Source: Setoptus koraiensis (lineage: Eukaryota; Arthropoda). Taken from it: a stretch of 64,000 nucleotides of DNA. The DNA is taken from contig CM106586.1 of NCBI GenBank assembly GCA_048013815.1, positions 3,782,001-3,846,000 of the forward strand, read 5' to 3'. Position 1 is the first letter of the stretch; each line of letters begins with the position of its first letter. The notes beneath the pieces were generated by a model. It had not been told where the DNA came from. It ran no database searches and worked only from the letters and a program-made list of their open reading frames with translations. Below are positions 56,434 to 64,000 of the stretch, one piece after another. Position numbers and translations under genes: made by a program.

Positions 56434-57336
56434 TCACTGAGCTGCCCAGGCTTTGAGTTTTTCAAGCTCTTCCTCAGCTTTTTTGCTTGCGGCGGATTTA
56501 TGGGAACTTGTGGCAATTGGTTCAGCCGAAGGTACTTCTGGCAAGGAGGTAGGGTGACTGTCGGTTTGCAACAATTTCTCGTCTAATTCTTGTTGCTGCA
56601 TGCCCTCAAGCTCCTTCAGAAGCTCGTCCTCATCATGTTGTTGTATACCGGGGGTTGCTATCATATTACTGATTTCTTTGGCAATCTCTTGTTGCTCTTT
56701 AATTTCATCCAACGTGTCCTCAACTTGGTTGATATCCATGTTGTTGTGGGCTTGTTTCATAATCTTGGCTGTCTGGGCCATTGTTTGCATGATCGCAGCA
56801 TTGGTGCTGGCATTCTCGAGCATCTCAATTTGGTTTTCAATATTAGTTAAGATACCTAGATCATGAAAAAAGATTGTTCGAATAATTTAGTTTGTGGGAA
56901 AAATTGCACATATATATATAAATGGATAGTTTGCGATCGGTAAGTAAGCATACCTTGGTTTTGCTTGAGTTGTTCTTCATATCTCTTTTTGCTTTTCAGT
57001 GATTCCAAGGCTTTCCTTTTATTTTTATTAATATTTTCTTTGATAGTCTGTTCACATTCTTCGATTTGCTTTTCAATATGTGCTATCTTTTTTGTGACCA
57101 TCTCTTCTTTTTCACGCAACCTGATAAATGGATAGAAAGACAGGTTCATTTTGAGAAAAGTGTCAGTGGAATATTTGATCCAAATTAAGCATATCATCAT
57201 GTTGTGCAATGTGGATGGATTCGTCGGCGTCGGAACCCCAATGAATGTATACTCACTGTTCTAATCCAGATTTTGGTGATGGACTAGGTGGTTTGGCGCT
57301 GGAACCCCCTAAGAGACTTTTAAAGAAAGACATCAT
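56434..57336 (-). CDS. CHMP4 / Shrub (Snf7), ESCRT-III core subunit (three exons)
   Basis: Main filament-forming ESCRT-III protein for membrane scission in multivesicular bodies, cytokinesis and envelope repair. Exons 57336-57257, 57120-56954 and 56855-56434; introns of 136 bp (GTGAGT...TCAG, phase 2) and 98 bp (GTATGC...CTAG, phase 1). The joined protein is 222 aa, typical. N-terminus MMSFFKSLLGG supplies the amphipathic anchor. Helix 1-2 core: LREKEEMVTKKIAHIEKQ and NKNKRKALESLKSKKRYEEQL. Later helices: HNNMDINQVEDTLDEIKEQQ and the acidic DEDELLKELEGM. The C-terminal EEELEKLKAWAAQ resembles the ALIX-binding helix of CHMP4. The exons are each too short to be obvious individually, but all junctions keep frame. 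Confidence 0.94.
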
Positions 57337-58548
57337 GTTGTATTTTCGTTTAAAATTTTTAATATTTTAGTATTTTAGTCTAATGTAATAGTGTTTCCAT
57401 GAATGATAGAGGAGAGAATTAAATTATGGCTAACAACAATGATAATAATAACAACATTATTATGCTATTATGAATTTTTGTTGCATACAGTCATACAAAG
57501 ACGTATATATCGAAAGCGCCAAGTTTGAACGAATGCGCAAAGTTGATTTTTTTGATTCTGCGTTCAAGGTTGAATTTGTATTGTTTCGACTGTACAGATC
57601 TTGATAGGTGAGGCAGTGGATTATTATACATATCCCCATATGCATCATGTTGTGTAAAATGAGTCAGCAACAAACAACAACATTAAACATTTTAATGTGG
57701 CGATAAAGCCTTTCTCTTATTGTCCGGATGAGGTCGCTAAGGATACTAGAAAACCCACAGTGTCGGCTACAACGCTTTTTCATGGATGTTGTTTTCTCTT
57801 TTTGATTGATTCATTCTCACGGGCATGCGGGATTCGTCAGTGCAACATTTCAATTTCGGAGATGTAATAGAGCGCCGTCAGGTGGGAACCATCGTAAACG
57901 ATATATCTAAGAATTGTGAGAGCACGAGACAGATTTTTGCTTCAATTGCTGCCATGTGAGACTGGTGTATAATTGAGAGAACCGCGGAAATCAAGATTCC
58001 ATCTTTATTAGATACACCTAGTTACTGATGGTGTGATTTAATAAAGAGTTATTTGGAGTCGTAAAATGAAACACAGCATCAAATATTGTGTAGGCGAACA
58101 AAGGACATCTGATAATGAATAGTGCGTCGCTTTCACTGATCTTGTTTCTATCCTATTTCGAGAGCCAGTCTGTCATAACACTGGAGGCTCTTTTGTGTGG
58201 CTACAGACTTGGTCGCGAAACTCTCCGATCGTGTAGATTGACGCTTTGAGGCCAAGATTGTTAGATCAAACTCATGTTATGGATCATGAATATCCATAGC
58301 CATGTGAAGTATAGTTCATGATGATATATAATCAGATGATTATTTCTTTTGATTATTTATTCTCTGACTAGGAGTGGAAAAGCAATCGGATATACAGGAT
58401 GTACAGGCTATGAAAAGTTGCGTAACTTTCTGTTAAAGTCAACACATCGATTCAAAACATGTGATACAGTTTACCAGTTATAAATTAGGTGTGGTTACGA
58501 GGAGACATTTCAAGATCTCGAATTGTGTGCACACTTTAGTTGGAGTTC
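57337..58548. other. Spacer between CHMP4 and glucose transporter
   Basis: 1.2 kb, no gene supported; contains the CHMP4 promoter (left) and the transporter 3' UTR (right, minus strand). Short open frames at 57460-57673 match nothing. Confidence 0.5.
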
Positions 58549-60141
58549 TTATGAGAGTAGCGATCGTTGTCGCTGTTGCTGGAATATAGCTGTAATCTCC
58601 TCAATAGTTGTACCTTTGGTTTCTGGCACTTTGTAATATGTGAACAGATAAAACATGAATAGTAATGCTGAAAAAAGCAAAAATGTATACCCATGTAATA
58701 TGTGCGTCAATGGCAGAAATGCCAATGAAACTAGGAAATTAGCGCTCCAATTAACGGCCACTGCTATGCTGGTTGCAACCGATCGCGCATTAGCTCCAAA
58801 TAATTCTGTCACCAAAAACCATGGAATGCTTCCTGGTCCGCACGCAAACATCACAATGAATACGTATATTAATATGACGCTTACGTAACTGAAAACTACA
58901 GAAGAATCTTTGGCCGCTAAACAAATAGATATGATAAATGTGGTAATTGACATTCCCAGTAATCCTGTCATATGTAGTGTCTTGCGACCGGCCTTATCCA
59001 CTATTAGCAATGACATTACTGTCATGCATACATTGAGAATGCCCATGCCTAAAGTCGCACTCAATGCACTTTGATCGCTCAAACCCGCACTCTTGAAGAT
59101 AGATGTCGAGAAAAACATAACTGCATTTATGCCCGATAATTGCTGGCTCAACATGACGACCACAGAGATAATAAGCGGAGTCCGGAAGCAGGGATTTGTG
59201 ACCATGTCACGAAATGTTATACTGGGAGAGCTTTTGCTAAGTTCTCCTTCGGCTCTTAACTCGTCCATTTCGTCATGTACCTCTAAAGTTTCTCTAAACC
59301 AACTCAAAGCTCTTTGTGCTTGCAGTTCTGATCCTTGAACAATTAGTAAGTGCTTCGGAGATTCTGGACATTGTGGTAAAGTGGCCAACATAAATAATGA
59401 TGGTATTATTGGAATGACAAACAATACTGGCCAATATTGCTCCGTTCCTAGTAATCCAGGCATTCCAAATACATTTGATAGGAGAATTGATATGGTTATC
59501 ACTAATTGATAAATTGTTCCAACTCCACCGCGCATATGATTGGGTGAAATCTCAGTTAGATACATAGGGGCTATTCCAGCATTTAGACCAGCATTGACTC
59601 CTATCAAGAATCTACCAAATATCATCATCTCATACGATTTCGCTCCTCTTGCTGAGCCCATGAACATAACTGCCAATATGACTAGAGCATTGTTGTACAG
59701 AAGACCATTTCTTCTTCCTACTTTCTCTGCGACAAACGCCGTCAAAAGAGCGCCAATACATCCACCAATGCAGAATATGGATACAATCACTGAGAATATC
59801 ATGTCGATTATTCTTTGATCTGCATAGGCGTTATTTCTCTTGAAATATGTCTCGTTGATGAACTGGCTAACGAATTTTTCCGGAGCATTCACAACACCAG
59901 TGTTGTAACCGTGCTGAAAGCTGGAACCAATAGCAGATGCCATTATAGCGAACGCCAGCTTAAGAGTTAACTTTCCGTGAGTAGACGATGTTAACTGGCT
60001 CCTAGAATCTCCCAATGGATGACGATCGGCATCGGACATAGAGTCGTTCCGAGAGGTAGATGCCTTATTTATATGGTTTGTGTCCTGCTCACCATCTTGA
60101 ATATTCATGTACTCTACTTCCGTTAGTTGTGTGTTGGCCAT
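58549..60141 (-). CDS. Facilitative glucose transporter, SLC2A (GLUT) family
   Basis: Twelve-helix major-facilitator protein for hexose uniport at the plasma membrane. It is 530 aa, intron-free. After a 55-residue polar N-terminus, helix 1 has SSFQHGYNTGVVNAPEKF, like class I GLUTs (FGYNTGVINAPQ). Signature motifs: EKVGRRNGLL, GRFLIGVNAGLNAGIAPMYL (with YLTEISP), PESPKHLL, QQLSGINAVMFFSTSIF (the QLS motif linked with glucose over fructose), DKAGRKTLH, GPGSIPWFLVTELF and PETKG. The long loop 1-2 carries an N-glycosylation sequon (INETYF). Class I GLUT1/3-like by these motifs; exact substrate is inferred. Confidence 0.93.
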   Translation of the reverse strand: MANTQLTEVEYMNIQDGEQDTNHINKASTSRNDSMSDADRHPLGDSRSQLTSSTHGKLTLKLAFAIMASAIGSSFQHGYNTGVVNAPEKFVSQFINETYFKRNNAYADQRIIDMIFSVIVSIFCIGGCIGALLTAFVAEKVGRRNGLLYNNALVILAVMFMGSARGAKSYEMMIFGRFLIGVNAGLNAGIAPMYLTEISPNHMRGGVGTIYQLVITISILLSNVFGMPGLLGTEQYWPVLFVIPIIPSLFMLATLPQCPESPKHLLIVQGSELQAQRALSWFRETLEVHDEMDELRAEGELSKSSPSITFRDMVTNPCFRTPLIISVVVMLSQQLSGINAVMFFSTSIFKSAGLSDQSALSATLGMGILNVCMTVMSLLIVDKAGRKTLHMTGLLGMSITTFIISICLAAKDSSVVFSYVSVILIYVFIVMFACGPGSIPWFLVTELFGANARSVATSIAVAVNWSANFLVSLAFLPLTHILHGYTFLLFSALLFMFYLFTYYKVPETKGTTIEEITAIFQQQRQRSLLS

Positions 60142-60823
60142 TTTATCAGAAGAATTCTACAATTTTACGACTTGATATTTTTTAATATGCAATTATTTGT
60201 GTACCACAAATTGAAAGTGTTAATAACTGTGCTGTGATAATAGATTTATGGTCGGAATATCCCATCAACTTGGTTCCAATGCCGTGTGCATGAGAAATGT
60301 CTTTTTATCAATTATGCTGGTATGTTCATGACAAAATTAACGATCCATATGTGTTCTGAAAGAACTCAAGTCTATAAGAGCTATCCAATAATGAGAATGA
60401 CCCAGGTCTCATAAGCTGACAAGTTAAGATGGCACAAGAGGGCAAGTACGAACAATACTGGTGTTACCAATAGTGCAGCTTGACAAGTCGAACTACAAAG
60501 ATGAAAGAAGCATCAGTGGTTATACAGCTTGGATAATTTTCTGCAGAACACTGTAGTGGTTCATTCGCTCAAGCTGTTTGCCCTAGTTTTTCTTTCTAAA
60601 GGAGACATCTGATCCGTATGTAGTAGACAGAAGAGGCCCGTATTGTGAGTTTGCGCAACAAAGCACAGCAACATATTCGCCACGTATTACAGGTGAATAA
60701 CAGAATGATAGACGTGGTGTGGCCTCTCGTTGTCACATGGGCGATAATTGCACGACTAGTTTTCTGGCCCCTTTTATTGAATTACGCATTGACAGTCTTG
60801 TTCTTGTATTGGTGACGATAACA
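60142..60823. other. Spacer between transporter start and SMN stop
   Basis: 680 bp containing the transporter promoter and SMN 3' UTR. No gene seen. Confidence 0.55.
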
Positions 60824-61288
60824 CTATAAGTCACTTGTGCCGTCGTAGTAACCGGCATGATAGCCTGCATAATACCAAGATATGAGCATGTTCCGTAGAG
60901 CTTCGTCATGGAGGGCCGCTTTAGGTAATGGAGGGAGACCTGGTAGTGTTGGAGTCACGCTTTTAATCTTATCAGCGTTGTGCTCTGTAATCAATTCATC
61001 CATTGTAACAAATCTTTTTTCGCCTGTGTCGTGTCCCGTTGTAAGTGATATGTCTGGTGTCTGTGACGACGACGTTTGATTCTTGACACTTACCACGTTC
61101 TTCTCTTTAGATTTGTTCGTTCTGTCTTGTTTTGTTTCTTTTCGGGATTCTCCTTTGTCCAACTTGAGTCGATCATCTATGGCGGCTTGTATCTTGCGCA
61201 TGGACTTGTTATATTGCTCTATAAGTATGGTATCGTCCCAGGCTCCGTCATCACACTCGTCACGAATTGCCGACAATTTTTCACTCAT
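60824..61288 (-). CDS. SMN (survival motor neuron), lacking a Tudor domain
   Basis: Core of the SMN complex that loads Sm rings onto spliceosomal snRNAs. It is 154 aa in one uninterrupted exon; animal SMN is usually 200-300 aa. The N-terminal Gemin2-binding segment is clear (DDGAWDDTILIEQYNKSMRK, about residues 13-32). The C-terminal oligomerisation YG box is clear (LRNMLISWYYAGYHAGYYDG, about 131-150) after a short Pro-rich stretch LPGLPPLPKA. Between them, where the Tudor domain that binds symmetric dimethylarginine on SmB/D1/D3 should be, there is only a Lys/Glu-rich, Ser/Thr-rich linker of about 90 residues. There is no stop, frame change or intron to hide it. This is the layout known from fission yeast Smn1. 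The ATG is at 61286-61288. Confidence 0.9.
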   Translation of the reverse strand: MSEKLSAIRDECDDGAWDDTILIEQYNKSMRKIQAAIDDRLKLDKGESRKETKQDRTNKSKEKNVVSVKNQTSSSQTPDISLTTGHDTGEKRFVTMDELITEHNADKIKSVTPTLPGLPPLPKAALHDEALRNMLISWYYAGYHAGYYDGTSDL

Positions 61289-62170
61289 TATTCACCTGAG
61301 TACGAATGTTTTTTCGATTAATTTGTAAAATGATGGAGATGTGAGTCTAAAATGTAACTAAAAATAAAATATACTCTTTACAATAAATGAGCTCGGTACA
61401 CGTGATGGCATTTTCAATACTTTACACTTGCATTACTACCAGAGATGGATAAACAATTGTAAACACTGCTATGCACAACTTTTTTGGGCGCCAAGTTTGA
61501 AATTTTTCGAGCTAAGCTGGGGCCCGAACACAAAGTTGCCAATCCCTTTGGGGTTCTAGCTAACGAGCATGCGTATGCTATTCGCTCGGATTTACAGATC
61601 TATAATGCGTTGTGCCTCGACGAAGAAACTTTATGTAATTTGGTACATAGTTCATTATGGTAGCGTTACGTTGACTTGGGTTTGCGCAAACTCTAATAAT
61701 TTCACATCATAGTGGAAATCGGAACTTTGGTGTAGCCAGAATTCTATTGTGCGGTATGAGAATCAGAATGCGTGAATCATTTGTTCTGTTTGATCGTTTC
61801 ACATTACATCAATCATAGGCGTACGCTGTTTCATATAATAAATGGATGGACGCTTGGTTAATTGTTGCACCGATATGTCGCATCTGCGTGAAATACAAAT
61901 TATAAGCGGTCGATATAGTTGATATTATTACGTTCAGGAATCACTAACTCTCTTTTGTTGCAAGCCTTTACTAGCAGATGAATAATACAATCAGATCAAG
62001 CAACGAAAAATGAATGAGTTTTAGAAGAGCAACGACAACAACGTCAATTGCGGAACAAAAAGATTATTACTTTTGACTTTGTTCGACAAAACATTGAATA
62101 TTACAACAATAACTAGTATTGCAAGATTGTGGATTGTGTGAATTTGGCCAGCAGCAAATTAATTGGCATC
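61289..62170. other. Divergent SMN / calcium-channel promoter region
   Basis: 880 bp between start codons. No gene or clear core element seen; the last 150 bases are probably the channel leader. Confidence 0.45.
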
Positions 62171-63115
62171 ATGAGTAAAAATCAACAAGAAACAACAGAC
62201 TTGGAAGTTATTGGTTGCGGCGATAAACGATGTGAGCCGGCATCAAAAGATTTGCAAGCCACATCAACAAATATTTCGACACAGTCAACGTCAGTGAGCG
62301 AGACAATAATGCCATCGCAAGATAATGTGTCGTTGAATGCCGATGCCCCATCTAATAATGCAAACAACGAAGTTTCTTGTATTAATACCAAAAACAAAAA
62401 CAATTCTTGTGCTCAAAGAAAGATCAATAATCATCAAAGCAAATCTAGTCAACAGGATCAAGCTCGTGGACAATCACAGGCTAAAGATTACAAACATACT
62501 AATAACAGTGTGGCTCGCGGATATCGTGAAATAACCAGTATGCAACCAGAAGAAAACCAACGATTCAACGAACAGTATTCAATGGCCAGTAGTGGCAGCT
62601 TAAACAATAGTGCTGCCAGCTCTATTGAGGCAACAAACATGAATTCTTATCCAATTTGTAGTGTAGATAATTGTAACAATGATGATTTAATGCTGGGATA
62701 TAGCGACAGTTATATTATAAAAAATAGAAATAGAAGAAATAGAAATAGTAGTATTATTAGAGACATTAGTAATAATAGTAGACAATTAGTATACAGAAAT
62801 AATAGTAACAACAACATAACAATCAATAGCGATGAGACACAATCAATCACTACTGCAACAACAGCTTCAAATTCTACCCTCAACAATAGAAGAGATCAAA
62901 TGATGAACGACTCTCAACGTCAACTTGACCCTAATAATCCATACCCATTATATGCTCCAATAACATTCTGTTGTTTAGATCAAGTGTCTAAACCTCGCAG
63001 TTGGTGCCTGGCCATCGTCTCTAATAAATATCCTGCCTATTCAACACACAAACAACAGATTTCTATTTCCGAATCCCACTCACACAAAATCCATGAGAGA
63101 TCCATAACGGGCTAA
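62171..63115 (+). CDS. Probable first coding exon of a T-type (Cav3) calcium channel alpha-1
   Basis: The first 255 residues from the ATG at 62171 are a disordered Asn/Gln/Ser-rich cytosolic N-terminus (NNSNNNITIN, NRRNRNSS). Near residues 256-285 comes NPYPLYAPITFCCLDQ, then VSKPRSWCLAIVSN. This matches the conserved segment just before helix S1 of repeat I in Cav3 channels (Pro-Tyr-Pro, Phe-x-Cys-Leu-x-Gln, Pro-Arg-x-Trp-Cys, Asn). In known channels the next residues are PWFE and the S1 helix, which are absent here, so the exon should end near 63030; no strong GT donor is visible and the open frame simply runs on to a stop at 63113-63115. A GTAAGA donor lies just after it (about 63142). The rest of the channel would lie right of the window. 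Confidence 0.55.
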   Translation: MSKNQQETTDLEVIGCGDKRCEPASKDLQATSTNISTQSTSVSETIMPSQDNVSLNADAPSNNANNEVSCINTKNKNNSCAQRKINNHQSKSSQQDQARGQSQAKDYKHTNNSVARGYREITSMQPEENQRFNEQYSMASSGSLNNSAASSIEATNMNSYPICSVDNCNNDDLMLGYSDSYIIKNRNRRNRNSSIIRDISNNSRQLVYRNNSNNNITINSDETQSITTATTASNSTLNNRRDQMMNDSQRQLDPNNPYPLYAPITFCCLDQVSKPRSWCLAIVSNKYPAYSTHKQQISISESHSHKIHERSITG

Positions 63116-63608
63116 CAAGTAGCGACGACTACGAGGAACCGAGTAAGATATACAAATTAGCAGCTTATATCCGGCATGTACAAATTTGCAGTGGCAAACA
63201 TTCGTATCTCGTATTTCGTATGTCACATCTCGTACCGCATAAAAGTTTTACCTTTTTGTGATTGGTGCGTTTAGAGTTGATATACTTTTCGCCAATTACC
63301 TTTATCTGACAAACGAATGAAAGCACGCGATCGTTATCTTAGTGTGCCTGTCCGCGAGATGGATATCGATTCATCTTTTGTTATCTCTGCATGATTGGTG
63401 CATGTTGAACATACAAAAGTAAGAGTTAGCGGTGAGAATATCTTGTTATAAGTGTGTGTCTTTTTGACCATTGCGATCACAGGTCGCACCCGTTGGGGCC
63501 CCGTCGCTGCCGGGCCGGTCCGGTCCGATTTGGTTTTGCTCGGGCGCGAGTCGCCAGTTTACTGGCTGTGAAACGAATGAGCCAGCTCACTGAAGCTGTT
63601 GATCTTCT

Positions 63609-63648
63609 GATTGGCTCGCTGTGATTGGCTCGCTGTGATTGGCTCGCC
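63609..63648 (-). promoter_or_regulatory. Triple CCAAT-box tandem array (14-bp period)
   Basis: Unit GATTGGCTCGCTGT repeats nearly three times at exactly 14-bp spacing (63609, 63623, 63637). Each carries a reverse CCAAT box in good NF-Y context (GCCAATC). NF-Y binding is inferred. Confidence 0.5.
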
Positions 63649-63720
63649 TAGCAACGCCAGTGTTAACGCCAGGGGCCCATTGTACAGTGTTGCCAAATTT
63701 GAAATCGCAGTCACATAGTG

Positions 63721-63764
63721 CATGTGTATTTGTGTATTTGTGTTGCTCATCACAAATACACATG
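63721..63764. repeat. Perfect 14-bp inverted repeat
   Basis: CATGTGTATTTGTG (63721-63734) is mirrored exactly by CACAAATACACATG (63751-63764), with a 16-nt spacer that repeats part of the arm. Confidence 0.88.
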
Positions 63765-64000
63765 ACGCCACACATAACTGTCGCCGACACGTGATTGCAA
63801 GTCCAACAATGTTGCAGACAAGATACAACGGAGCGCCTCGATGACACACATGATTGTTTGATTTGTTGATTGTGGCTGGCATTTGAAGCAGAAATTATTT
63901 GATTAGCTAGTCGGGAGTCAACTGGCTAACAGCCGACGTGCCACTGTGAAAAGGAGCGTAAAATTAGCACGAAAATGGGGCCCAACTTTTGCAGCCCAGT

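Larger units (their letters stand above)
63116..64000. other. Right end: probable channel intron or promoter-like DNA
   Basis: No gene supported. A G+C- and CpG-rich patch at about 63480-63680 contains three tandem ATTGG (reverse CCAAT) units, and a 14-bp hairpin follows at 63721-63764. It could be part of the first intron of the channel or an internal or second promoter. Confidence 0.45.

Overview
This window looks like ordinary nuclear DNA of an animal. It is AT-rich, has compact and mostly intron-poor genes, and the introns I could place are short (about 90-200 bp, GT-AG). The protein set (LIS1, an NK3/bagpipe-class homeobox, starvin/BAG3, a T-type-like calcium channel start, SMN, gephyrin, P450 reductase) fits a bilaterian, most likely an arthropod. 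Presence of a meiotic MSH4-like gene argues against a fly. A chelicerate such as a mite would fit the compactness, but the sequence alone does not prove it. I saw no recognisable transposon, virus-like element, rRNA, tRNA or CRISPR array.

Layout. 0-4.5 kb: LIS1 (+), then a two-exon ribosomal protein L41 micro-gene (-). 4.4-17.4 kb: about 13 kb of gene desert with microsatellites, perfect hairpins and a 20-bp tandem repeat, probably the regulatory domain of the NK3-class homeobox gene at 17.4-19.5 kb. 19.6-30.6 kb: a dense housekeeping block of TRMT10A (-), RFC2 (+), RAB5 (-), NDUFA13 (-), an unknown acidic protein (+), gephyrin (-), a TAF1A-like protein (+) and ADAT2 (-), arranged largely as head-to-head pairs. 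31-40.5 kb: two direct copies of NADPH-cytochrome P450 reductase, 5.2 kb apart, sharing a nearly identical 1.59-kb segment inside clearly diverged ends. 41-49.6 kb: an unknown type II membrane protein (+), starvin/BAG3 (+), a polyQ/H/P protein (-) and a small unknown two-exon gene (-). 52-64 kb: ZFAND1 (-), an MSH4-like MutS protein (+), CHMP4 (-), a class I-type glucose transporter (-), a Tudor-less SMN (-) and the first coding exon of a probable T-type calcium channel (+) that runs off the window.

How the genes relate. There is no operon-like logic. Neighbours are unrelated housekeeping genes for DNA replication, translation and tRNA modification, endosomal traffic, mitochondrial complex I, molybdenum cofactor synthesis and snRNP assembly, plus two developmental or neuronal genes with large flanks (NK3 and the channel). 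Several pairs are divergent with 0.4-1.5 kb between start codons.

Most notable observations: the reductase duplication, with a sharp-edged homogenised tract, an intron-free copy and altered FMN-site residues; an SMN protein that goes from the Gemin2-binding helix to the YG box with no Tudor domain; and a roughly 90-bp inverted duplication that gives the divergent NDUFA13/unknown pair mirror-image TATA-containing 5' regions.
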